Source: Hemibagrus wyckioides
Taxonomy: Eukaryota > Chordata > Actinopteri > Siluriformes > Bagridae
Assembly (NCBI RefSeq): GCF_019097595.1
Contig: NC_080726.1
Span: forward strand, 12,603,705 to 12,667,704
DNA: 64,000 nucleotides
Reading direction: 5' to 3'
The notes under the pieces were generated by a model. The model was not told the DNA's origin, did not search any database, and worked only from the letters and a program-made list of their open reading frames with translations. Shown piece after piece: positions 45,553 to 57,600 of the stretch. A program made the position numbers and the translations under genes. Numbering within the stretch: the first letter of the stretch is position 1; each line of letters opens with the position of its first letter.

Positions 45553-46151
45553 CATAATACACAATTTTCATCCCATCTTGGAATGTAATTAAATTAAAAG
45601 ACGGACAGACTTATACATGCATGATCAGGGTTACAGCCTATTCTCTTTTAATATCCACTCACCTGTTTAATGGGAAATAAATTAGGACTCATGACAGGCA
45701 GATGTGTCCTTGAGTGTCCTTTAGGAAGCCGATGGAGAAATATAGAGTAAAACTCATCGTTAAGCCCAACAAATGTGGTTGCCATTACCTAATGCTTCTG
45801 ATACATACAGTTTAAAGGCATCGGTCAGTGTTGTCTGTGATATAAAACCATAGTCTCACAGTGGTTGAAGTAAAAAAAACAGTGGCATTAGGCAGCTCCA
45901 GTATGTGTATGGGCTCAGTGTGTTTACTCACTAGTTAACTCTCAATTTAGAATGGACTTTAGACATCAGTCTTGTGGTGGATGTATTGATTATTGATTTG
46001 CCTATTAACTGTGTACTCTTTGTTGTGATTGTCAACTATTGATGTGAAAGGTAATCATTAAAAATGGCTAGCTAAAAAGTGTCCATTTAACTGTGTATGG
46101 TGTCAACATTCACACTACTGGTGAAATACAGTAGTAGGAAAATTTACTATA
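42209..46151. other. map4l 3' flank and intergenic
   Basis: No coding sequence recognised. Much of it could be the map4l 3' untranslated region. AATAAA motifs occur at 44137-44142 and 44143-44148, but none can be chosen from sequence alone. Contains the AAT microsatellite at 45502. Confidence 0.6.
45502..45552 (+). repeat. (AAT)n microsatellite
   Basis: About 17 uninterrupted AAT units in the map4l-git1 intergenic region. Confidence 0.95.
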
Positions 46152-46153
46152 TA

Positions 46154-46904
46154 CACTATATAATATACTATATTCGCAAAATAGGGACATGTTTTTCAGG
46201 GGTTGGGCTTGGCGCCTTAGTTCCAGTGAAAGGAACTCTTAATGCTTCAGCTTCATACCAAGACATTTGGGACAATTTCATGCTCCCAACTTTGTGGGAA
46301 CCCCTTCCTGTTCCAACATGACTGCACACCAGTGCACAAAGCAAGGTCCATAAAGACATGAAGGGAACTTCATGAGTCCTGACCTGAACCTCTTTGGGAT
46401 GAATTAGAGCAGAGAGTGCGAGCCAGTCCTTCTCATCCAACATCAGTGCCTGACCTCACAAATGCGCTTCTACAGGAATGGAAAAAAATTCCTAAACCTT
46501 GTGGAAAGCCTTCCCAGAAGAGCTGAAGCTGTTATAGCTGCAAAGGGCGGGCCAACTCCATATTAACTTCATGTGCATGTAAAGGCAGACACCCCAGTTT
46601 TGGCCTGGCTCACAATCTCCTCTCCAATTCATCCCAAAGGTGTTCTATCGGGTTGAGGTCAGGACTGTGAGCAGGCCAGTCAAGTTCCTCCACACCAAAC
46701 TCAGTCATCTATGTCTTTATGGACCTTGCTTTGTGCACTGGTGTGCAGTCGTGTTGCGAACATGAAATTGTCCAAAATGTCTTGGTATGCTGAAGCATTA
46801 AGAGTTCCTTTCACTGGAACTAAGGGGCCAAGCCCAACCCCTGAAAAACAACACCTGAATTCAATGATTTGGAGGGGTGTCCCAAAACCTTTGGCAATAT
46901 TGTG
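46154..46904. mobile_element. Foldback Tc1 derivative C
   Basis: Flanked by TA (46152-46153 and 46905-46906). The left arm begins after a short AT-rich change and contains TTTTTCAGGGGTTGGGCTTG. The right arm has the complement, AAGCCCAACCCCTGAAAAAC, near 46830. Same orientation and internal junction as copy B (about 46573-46605). It lies between map4l and git1. Confidence 0.75.
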
Positions 46905-47236
46905 TATTTCTTAACGTATATAACGTAGCATAATATTCTTTAATTATCACATCCCCATGCAATCTCCTGCATGGAAGTCTAACCCTTTGCTATTTACCTG
47001 AGCAGCAGGCTGATAAGGCATGCATTTTGAACTTGAGCAATGGGCTTGGAGCAGAATAACAGTTTCCCAAACCAGGCATGTTTTCTAACTAAGGTGAAAT
47101 GGCTAATAACTGCTATCCATTTTCTGAGACTCCACCATCCTGACTGAAATCATGTATTGTAGTTTCGGTATGTCACAGCTAGGTGCTATTCAACCTTATG
47201 TGGATTAAATGTTGTAAAAGATATAGTCACTGCTTC

Positions 47237-47510
47237 TGTCAGGGATTCTCAAACGTTTTCCAAGAGACTCTAAAGCACAGATTCATTTTATGAACTAATC
47301 CAACCATTTCAATCTTATGCTCATTAATCAAATGTATACATTAATATTCTGGCTATTTATGGCCACAGAGCTAGTTTTTTTATTTGTAAAATTTTCAACT
47401 GAATACAACATAATTCGTTATTGCTAATTTGACATTATTTATAAATAAAAGATCCCACGCCTTTGACTCCTGAGGGTCTCTGGACCCCACTTTGAGAACC
47501 ATTATGTTTT
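47237..47510. mobile_element. Probable degenerate hAT-like MITE
   Basis: One end reads GGGATTCTCAAACGTTTTCC and the other GGACCCCACTTTGAGAACC, imperfect inverted repeats of a type common in fish hAT elements. The interior is AT-rich with no coding frame. Confidence 0.4.
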
Positions 47511-47738
47511 ACACTCTGTTTTTTTGTCAGTGAACAAAGTGCAGCTAAACTTCCAAATCTATTCCAGTTCCTGCATTATGTAAGGAAGAAAAAGGAGAAA
47601 ACAAAACAATTGACAAGTAAAATATATACAAATAAGCATTCTTTTAGGACAATTACCATTTTTGTCTTTATTACAAATGTACAGCTTACGAGTTTCTATT
47701 ATGATTTAATTGGGGTTTTTTTTGCTTAGTTTAATTTC

Positions 47739-47744
47739 TTTATT
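47739..47744 (-). terminator. git1: Candidate distal git1 polyadenylation signal
   Basis: AATAAA on the minus strand, 2.7 kb after the git1 stop; another lies at 47667-47672. The 3' untranslated region between is inferred, not shown. Confidence 0.25.
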
Positions 47745-49591
47745 TTGTACAATTAACGCTGCTAAAAGAAATTCTCCCATCAGCCATCTCTGAACAGTTA
47801 TGATGAGTACAGTGCAGTGTGTTTGACTGACTTGAAGAAGAGACTATGCAGAAGTAAGATGTGGACGTTTTGTGTGTGTGTGTGTGTGTGTGCAGGCTTT
47901 GTACTTGTGTGTATTGACTGTATAATGGCATGAGGCTGAATGGGACAAGGCAGACATTAAACTTACAGAACTCACTCTAAAGGAGCCCAACATTGTGCTG
48001 GATAGATCATGAAGTCTGTGTGCGCTAAGGCTCCCATTTCCCAACACACACACTCCATCTTATCAGGTGCTAACTTCTTAACTACGGTCACAATAAACTG
48101 GGTAAACATCTCCCAAAAAGCCATGGTAAAATAGCCTTGTGAAAAGGCAAACTTAGTAATATGTGTAACACATACTCATTGATTTGTTTTCATATGCACT
48201 ACCCAGAAGGAAGAAAGAGACTGGAAGGGACGTCACATAGCTATTAAAAAAAAAAAAAAACACACACACAGATGTGCAAAGTAAATGATAAATTCGCTCA
48301 AATGGCTTTTTGTTTTTGTTTTTTAAGGACAACAATATCCCATTCCCAGACTGAAAAAGAAATAAGGCAAGTGCATGAAATGGTTGAAAACATCAGGGAA
48401 AATTGGACAGGTTGAGAGAAGCAAAATTAAGGCTTATGTAATGGCAAAAGAAAAAGAAAAACAAAAAATATAACACTGAAAGAGTATTGATGCCATGATG
48501 TGACACAGACTGTGCCTAGACAGTAAGATAAGACAAATTGTTTTACTAGCTGTCTGGTCAGCGACACCATCAGTATGCAATCATCTGAAATGTGGATGTG
48601 GTCCGAAAGAAGAACTGAAAAAGTTCTGGTTGAATAAACACTAAACAGGAATCTGTGAAAAACCTAATGTGACAAGCTGTCTAAAAGAAGCCTGAGAATT
48701 ATAAAACATTAATAGTGCTTGGTATACATGTTTTGAAAGCTCCAGTTTACCAACCCCACAATATCGAGAAGTAATCATCAGTTAAAATATCTTGGTTGTA
48801 CTTTGAGCTCTATAGCTAGTATTCAGCAGGAGGTTGGGGGCCCTGACTGCTGGCTACAGTCTCATACACACTGGCTTTATGACACCAGAATCAACTAGGG
48901 GAGAGTTTTATACAGCACAGCTGTCATTTTTCCCATTACTGTAACCTGCTGAAGTGCCTGGATAGTGAAAACTAATGGTCTCCTTCCACCATCAGCACTC
49001 ACATCCCTATAGCTTATATAACATTGTTACACTGACAGTACACATGCTTTCCAATCAAGAAAATAATATAAACATGAAGTATACTCAATCTGATATTTTC
49101 ATAGAAGAAAAAAATCTGGTCCAAAAAATAAGTTCACATCAAAATTCTCTAACTTGCTACACTAGTAAAGAAGCCAAATCGATACTCTCAAAGAAAGTAC
49201 AGTGGAAGAACTGGAGAGGAACCGTCCTACCAGAGTGGACCTCTATGTTCCTAAACACAGGCATTGTAACGAATGTGCCAACAAACCTGCAGCATCTACG
49301 ATATGATCGTACAATGGAGGGATTGTGAATTGTGAGATGAATGAAGAAATGATTCTATCACCAAAAGAATGAGAGCTGACCTTATTTTCAGACACTGACA
49401 AATGCTTTGCTAATCAATGCTACAGTGTCCTCATTACCATCGCTATTTCCTTTGGTTATGGTGAATGCAGACATCAAGATTTCTACACGTCTTCCTGGAG
49501 TACAAGTGTGTTCTGTAAGATCATGAGGATCCCAATACTGAATAAAAGCTGAGTGTTTCCATTTTCGGCCAATGAAATAACAAAATAATAA

Positions 49592-49592
49592 C

Positions 49593-49630
<38 letters not shown>
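49592..49630 (+). repeat. (AAT)n microsatellite
   Basis: About 13 AAT units; may lie in the git1 3' untranslated region. Confidence 0.9.
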
Positions 49631-49632
<2 letters not shown>

Positions 49633-50408
49633 GTAACAATACATATTCAACAAAATTCAGAAAAAAAACATCAATGGCAACGATAACCATAACATTAATA
49701 ATAATAATAAAAAAAAACTATAGTCATAAACATTACAATAATTCCAGTGTAAGTGTTTTTAAGTCTACATTTTTGTCCCGAGAGGTAAAGGCCAATGGAG
49801 TGGCATATAAAAGAAGACATAAATCAACAAACATTAAAGAAATTAAAAATGATGAGAAAGAGCAGACCTTGTGTGTGTGTGTGTGTGTGTGTGTTAAATG
49901 AAATGTCCATACGAGACATCCGCATATAACTGTGTGAGGGAGAAACAGAGAGCAAGACAGTCAGACAGAGCAAGAAAGAGAGAGAAAGAGAGAGAGCAAG
50001 CGGGAGAGAGAGAGAAAGATGAATGAAAGGTGCGTGTAAAGAGGGATCCCAATAACAGAAGATTAAGAGAAGAAGTGAGATGATTCGAGCCGCTCCGATA
50101 AGGGTCTCCCATTAGCTGTCCCCTCTCTGCGTTGGTGGTGCAACGTGCATGGAGCTTCAATTTACTTCCTTTTGTTTTCTTTCATCCCCCCCCACCCCCA
50201 GATGTGATTCTTACTTTTATCATCATTCATGAAATGACTATCATCATTCCCTACATTCAACACCCATCCCATTGAGGTCCATCCTTTCCCATCATTCATT
50301 TCTTTCTTATCTTCTTCAACCCACTATTTGTTTGCAGTTCCTTCCTCCACCACCAGTGTGTCCTGTTTTCTGTATCAGGTCCCTGCACCCATCAAGCCCT
50401 GAGCCGGG

Positions 50409-51663
50409 TCACTGCTTCTTCTCGCGAGTGGTGATGGTGACGAGCTGCTTTGCGGCCTTGGCTATGTCATAGGCACACTGGATGACCTGCTGCGTGAGGA
50501 GCTGGTAATCGACAGCGCTTGCCGAAGGCTCAGAGGGCGCAGCTTTGCGACATTCCACCTGCAGACGTGAAGCGCTAGAGGCCAGCAGCTTCAGGGAAGC
50601 GCGCACTGCGTCAAGAGCTGGTCTCTGAGGACGCACAGCATAAACACTGAGGTCAGAAACTCAGATCTGTTTAATAGAATGAGCTAAAGCAGGGATGTCC
50701 AATCTTATCCAGAAAGGGCCGGTGTGGGTGCAGGCTTTCATTACAGCCAAGCAGGAGCTACACCTGATTCCAAGCTGGCTAATCAACTGATCTTGAGCTT
50801 TCAGTAGACTCAGGTGTGGCTTCTGCTCAGTTGGAATGAAAACCTGCACCCACACCGGCCCTTTGCGGGTAAGATTGGACACCCCTGAGCTAAAGGGAGA
50901 AAGGAGACATTCACTGACCTTTGGAAAGAGAGAGGCCATCTCCGTCACAGCTGAGTGGATCTTCTCCGAGCATGGCACAAAACTAAAACCAAGCACACAG
51001 ACTGTTACTCACAATATTCAAAACACAGGAAACAAATGTAGGGAAATAGCTCATTATCAATTCACATTTGAAAAGGAAAAAAGACAAAACACAACATCAT
51101 AGAAACAAGTAAATAAGAAAATAAAAATAAAATGGGACGATTACAAAATGCTTCAGCTTCTTAAATCTAAATTTAAAAAAATGGCAACTTTTATGTAATA
51201 GCAATTTTAATCAAACTCAGGAAATTGTTGTATGACAAAACATTCATTTTATTTTATTTTTTTTTTTTACATGTAGCTGCTTTTGTTTCTGTGTTTAATG
51301 ATTGGACTAATCTTGGAATTATTATGCACTGTAATTATAAATGAGCCAATTTTTTATACTCAAAGTGGTGGTTGGCTGCAAAACAAAACAAAACATGTTT
51401 CATAGTCAAGACAATCCACTAATACACTAAACCAACTATCTGCAGGGTCCATGTTTTGTGAGTGTGTGAATGTGTTTGGGTGAAGCTCCCACCTGTCATG
51501 TTTAAACTCCTGTGCTGCTCTCAGCAACTCCTGGATGTTCTTGGTAACCTGCTCAGTCTTCAGGATGACATCCTCTGTGCAGGGCAGTGTAGGATCTGGC
51601 TCTCCCACATCTCCGGCATCCTCCACCTCCGCTCGGCTCTCCTCCTCACTGCTGCGGCCCATG
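50409..51663 (-). CDS. git1: git1 paxillin-binding C-terminal exons
   Basis: Exons 51493-51663 (TEDVILKTEQVTKNIQELLR), 50919-50982 (PCSEKIHSAVTEMASLFPK) and 50409-50624 (QQVIQCAYDIAKAAKQLVTI to TREKKQ, stop at 50409-50411) encode the four-helix focal-adhesion-targeting-like domain that binds paxillin LD motifs. A 197-bp MITE sits in the intron between the last two exons. Confidence 0.93.
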
Positions 51664-54600
51664 CTGTGCCCACACCCACACACAATGGCACTTACCATCA
51701 CTGATCGTTAGAAAGCTTATAAAACGACCTACAGTTAAGGATTTCAAATGAGCAAAAATCTGAAACAGGGTCCACTCACCCAATGGAACTGTCATATGTT
51801 TGAGTGTTGTCGTAGTCACTGTCAGTGCCACTACCATGCTTCTCTAACTTAGGAGGCTAAAGCAGAGAGAACAGTATGTCAAAGTGACATCAGTTTACAA
51901 ATTAAATCTAACCAGGCCAAAGTCATTCAAAACCATAAACTAAGCTGATTGAATTCACTAACACACCTTTTATTCACTTACCATATAGCGGCCCATCTCC
52001 ATGGAGGCTGACATGTGTGGTCCACCATAAGGGGTGGGGCCTGCAGTAGCCCCTTTTCGCACCTAAAAATCGAAGCAAGCAACACAAGTTTACTGACAAA
52101 GCTGGAGAAAGCCAGAAAGACAGGTGAAAAAACTGAAGGAAGACCTCTGCAGCACTCCAAGAAAAGTAAGTCAAGCACTATAGTGATCTAAATGTACTGC
52201 CAGGTTCAGTTTACAGCAGTGAAGGAAGCAAAGACAAAGATATGGTTAATGTTACCGACCGAATCAGGCAGATAGAATGAAGAAAAACTGGAAGACCTGT
52301 GAGCATTCAGAACATGGGAAAAGGGGTTGCAGAAGTCTATTTAAGAAGTCAATCAGTAACAAAAAACAGTATTCATTTAAATATAGATAAAACACAAAAT
52401 GACATCAAATTCATTAGAAACAAAAATCCAACACCAAAAAAAAAAAAAAGACAGACGTTTAACCCATCTGAAAGTGTAAAAATCATTACTGCATAATAAT
52501 ACTTAACCTCCACCATATAAGAAGACACAACTCACGAGTAAGCATCTCCCAGGAGTTAGTATAATTAGAGTATATCTCCTAAGGCTACAGTCATGCTATG
52601 ACCCATCATAGTCACGTTTCCATTTCATATAAGGTTGCATTTTGCCACATTACAAATTGATGCCCCAACATATTTTCTGTATTTTGGAAGCTGATATTTG
52701 GAACACTGATATTATCTAAGGCAAACAACTGAAGCTTTGTGATACAGTCTTTCATTAGCATAGCCATGGTGGTAAGTATTTATTTTGTGTTGATGCCAAC
52801 TCGCAATTTGCATCCCGTAATGACAACCTGTCATTAAAAGGTAACAGAGCAGAGAAAAGAAAATCCAGACATTCACACCAATTCAGTCCAATGGTCAGAC
52901 AAACAAGCACCCATACATTCCATGAACCAATTATAGTCTACATTCCCAGCACAAGACAAGCTCCTCTTGAGACAGCCTCTCTTGGCATATTAGCCATAGC
53001 TACTGTTGGCATCAGTCAATCCCTAAAAAGTGGATACACCACATTGCCTCTACTACTGAAAAAAGCAGTTCATGCTCCTGATCATGAGCATACAACTTTT
53101 TTCAGTAAAATACATCATTTGGAGTAATTTCCAAAAAAAAAGTGCAAATTGTGCTGATGTGTGACCATGAGGTGGCAGTAAAGAGCAGTGTGCAGTGTTA
53201 ATCAGTCATAAACACACAAGCACAGGTGTACGCATGGGCTGCCCAGGCAAAAAGTGGCAGGCTACCCAGACAAAAAGAGATAGGAAGGCTGACAGTTAAC
53301 ACAGAGGTCAAACAGGGCAGAGTTCAGGGATCAGGCGAGCCACTCACACTTACGCTGGAGCTGAGGGGCTGCAGGTGGCTGCTCAGGGAGTCCAGTGCTG
53401 GGCCGAGGGCTTTGGGGGCGGCCACCCCAGGCTCATACATCGAGAAGGCCTGTCTGTCCCTCCGCAGAGGAGCTGAGGAGGGTGGAGCCAAGCTTGAGTC
53501 CCCACTGCCCACTCCTCCTGCCCCTCCTCTTACCCCGGTGGGCCAAAGGGCCGTGTTGCCACCCCCCAGAGCCCCCACAGGCCCAGCCTGAGCCCCTCTT
53601 AGAGCTACGTTCTCCGTCTGCATCCGCGAAATCTACAGGGACGAAGGGGTGGGGGTCAGCCAGAATCACACACACACACACACACAAACATAAAACACAT
53701 AAAACACAAAGAGTCGGTTCCAACACAAGGGTTTGAGAGAGGTACAAGTAAGGGCGTCATCATGCTGAGAGAACATTGTCATAATGGGAGGGATGGATGC
53801 ATTAGAGTGTATGAGAGTGAATAGGAGTCATTCTCAGGGAGGGTTTAGCACATAATGTAATCACATATGAATGGGTGTGTGTACACATTTGTTCAAGTGT
53901 TGGGCAAGACTGCAATATCACAGTGTTTCTGCATTTGTGTGTGAGAGAGCGAGAGAAATACTGTCCACCGATGAATAATTGAGGACTCAAAAAACAATCA
54001 GGCAACAGCAGACATCAAACAATTAATATCTAATTATTTTACCTTCTATACCTGATGATTTTCACATCCTTACTTATCTACACAGCAGTTTCAGCAAACA
54101 CTGTGGATCATCAGGCTAAATAATTCCAATCAGGTACAGGAACAATAGGGCTAATTTAAGCATTACAGACTGTAGTCTTCAAATCTGTATTAGACCAGTT
54201 AGACTAGTATTAGACCGGTTAGAATGGACTGCAGTTGTTCATTAATCTGTCCCTGATCATACAGGTCAGTTCGTTATATGCTCATACCTCTTTCTGAAGT
54301 CTCCTCAACTCCTCGCTCAAGTTGTTGTTGACCTTCATGAGCTGCTGGACTTTGGCCTCAGAAGAAGCCAGGGCTTTCTTCACCTCCAGATATTCCTGCA
54401 GCGTGATCGGTCCATCTGACAGATCAGAAGAGTCCATGCTCTGAAATAAATAAATATCAAAATATATTGAAGTATTTATATGTCCCCAGGGTTTCCCCAC
54501 AGTCTTCTGGAATAATGTAATGTTGCTTATAAAACAGAATACCTATTATGCAATCAACACAGTGGTACACAAAAAGAGCTGAAATGTCTATGGGACAGAA

Positions 54601-57600
54601 AGCTGAGAGAGGGTTGAGATGACCACATATTTTAGGTTAGCAGGAAACACTGGACATGCTGTTCAAATAGCTTTACATGTTCATGAGACAGAATATCTTT
54701 CATATGAGACTCCATTCATTCATTGACAAATAAAACAAAGAAATAGTTGCCCTTAGATCTTGGTTTGATAAATGAATTGCAGCGGTAACAAAATGCTAGT
54801 GCCCATCAGCATAGCAGAAGCAGATAGACAAAAAGACTACTGTTTTACTCTACAGAATAAAACAGTTTCTCCTCTATAGTCTCACAGCACACTAAGAGGT
54901 TTTGCTTTTGCACTTGCTAGTAAGTAACCAAGAGACAGTGCTGTACAAAAAAATGTATTCTAATAATACTTCTGTAATATTGTGGAAAATGCAACAGATA
55001 ATGATATCCTGAGTCACTTATACTGCACAAAATAGTTTTAGCGACCCCAGTGGGTATGTACTATTTTGGCATACTTCTTGGTGTACATGATGTGATTTGG
55101 GATGGAGCCATGAACTCTCTCTAAAGATGTACTGACTTGGCACTGCACAGAAGGGTGCAACACGTCCCACGTTATAAATGTTCTTCCCAAGTAGTTAGCA
55201 ACAGCATTCTTAAACTAGAAACTACAATATTCCAAAAACCTAAATGTAGCATCTTTAAATAATAATCAGCGTGTGCCTGCATACGAGCGACACAGTGTTC
55301 CAGCAAGTGAAGATATTCTCTCCACTTGGGTCTCTTTTCCATGAAAAAACTGTACAACACAAATTTAATAAACAAACAAACAAACAGTGCTAGCAAATCT
55401 CTAGAACTAAGCAGGATAAGAAGCACACTCTCAGGCTCAGCCAGGCCATTTCCTGTGTGGGGAGGGAGCATGTTCAGACACAGCTTCCTCTTTCCAGCTG
55501 CAGAACAATAGCTCACTGTCATCATTACTTATTCGGCCTTTTCATCATTCTACAAGTATGAGGTAGGGCTGCACATTCTCCTGCAATGCATGCTGGGACA
55601 GGCTGCAAGATGTGAACCAACTTGCTGCTGCTCTATGGACCACATTAGCTAAATCTAATATCAGGGCTCTGCAATTTGACAGCGTGATACATGATACGAT
55701 TTATGCTAAAGGTTAATGTTAGTTGTTGCCTGGGGCCCAAGAAGAAAGGAGGCCCTTTTAATTTAATGAATGAATCTAACGATCTAAATATTTTCAGAGA
55801 AATATGGGTGGCGACTTGTTCAGTTTCAATACTGTTTGAAATCAGTGCTTAGATTTGCTTAGCTGTACATCGATCACATCTGGCTTCTTTTATGGTTAAT
55901 GTTAACCACAACCAGGTCCATTCAAGTGGACTTTTGGTATTAGCTAATGGTCATAATTTGAGATGCTGGAAAATATTACTGCACATATTGTCTCCATAGA
56001 AATCCTGATGAAACAACTTCTTTAATGTAAGGGCCTACTTGTGTAGTATATTTTAAGTGGCATTACATAGGGTCTAGCATTATCATGGAAGAGCTATATT
56101 GACTGATAGTTAATAAAGGAGTGAGCTGCATTTGGCTATGTACAGATTTGATGCAACTAAGGTGGTGGCACTGTATATGTGCGATAATGTTAGTTACATT
56201 TTCAGGCATCCAGGGATTTCTGGTCAATAGTGTACAAACAGCACATCAAAATATTCTAAAACTTCTTCAAATGGTTTAAATGTCATACCAAAAGAAAACC
56301 CACCTGACTCTGAGATCAGTATCTATAATTCTGAAACATTAGAGGCCATCACAGTCTCTACACAGACAAACGGATTAACCGAATTTTTAAGCAGGAAGGA
56401 TTCGGGATGGATCTTTATAACAAATCCATACCTTTTTATTAACGCTGGACAAAACATATCTCTATACCAATACCCTTGCTGGAGCTTTGTTAGCAAAACC
56501 TTCAAATATTTAGTTGGCAAAATATTTAATACGGCATTGTGATATGTTTGCGATATGTCCCACTGCTTGATATAAAGCTCAAAACCTCAAACAAAATGGA
56601 CACCCTTTCTTTTCTCCTGAGCCTCCGACTGAACCATTGTTCTTCCAGCAGATTTACAGTATGTGCATGTTGAAGAGCTGACCTTAGCACGGTTGTTGCG
56701 CTGAGCGTTGGTGTTGTTCTGTGCAGTTATTTCACTGTCAGTGTCCTCATCAGAAGCTACGCTATCATAGTCGTGCTGGTCATCGTCTGCCTGGCTCACG
56801 TCTACAGGTTCTGAAACACACAGCAGTGGTAAAACACCCAGATACACACAAGCACACAGAGTCATAGCTGGCAAGATCACTTCAGCCTCAAGCTGCCAGC
56901 TTTATTATTTTAAGCAAATATTTACAGCAAATAGAATACCCTATCATCTGCAACACAGCTGGAGCACATGTGTGCACAAACACCTTTCCCTATACTGAAA
57001 AAAGACAAAAAAAAAAAACCCTATGTACCCAAACCGTCAGTGGTGAGCTAATGAGATGATCTCACGTAATTCCTACAGCAATATGAAATGGTCTGTTGCT
57101 GAACATCTGCCAAGTCGGTCAGTCACAAGTGGCTCCTTCTATGACAGTATGTAGTACTTTCTAAAAAGCACAAGCAACTGCAGTAAGCTAGAAATAAACG
57201 GTTAAAATATCTTTATTAAGCAAAATTCAAATCTATAACTTTTATATAGATCTTTGTGAGAGATCAGACGGAATATAATGTATATGAAACTGTTAAGCAG
57301 ATTTTCCTCAATACTAAAGCAATACAGTAAACACTAATTATGGCTATTTATACTTCCGTGAAGGTTTTGTGGTACCCACGCATGAGCAGGTGGAAAGAGA
57401 GGCAATCTTCATGATTACAGATTGTACAGATTCAGAGATTAATTTGCAAATACCTTTGAATGAAGAATCTAGTTATCTACAGAAATATGTTTTGCAAAAA
57501 GATATATTGCTTGTTTTATTCAGTCATTATAAGTTCAAAGAAAACAGGTTCTGTTCTCAGGGCAGGGAAATGTGTTTAAACTATGTGTTTTGAAATGTGT

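Larger units (their letters stand above)
46905..50408. other. Intergenic and probable git1 3' untranslated region
   Basis: No gene recognised. It holds the hAT-like remnant at 47237-47510, TG and AAT microsatellites, and a GA-rich tract at 49960-50025. The right part directly follows the git1 stop (50409-50411) and is likely transcribed with it. Confidence 0.55.

Noticed and set aside
55172..55525. 117-codon minus-strand frame in a git1 intron
   Set aside because: Not in phase with flanking git1 exons and no recognisable domain.
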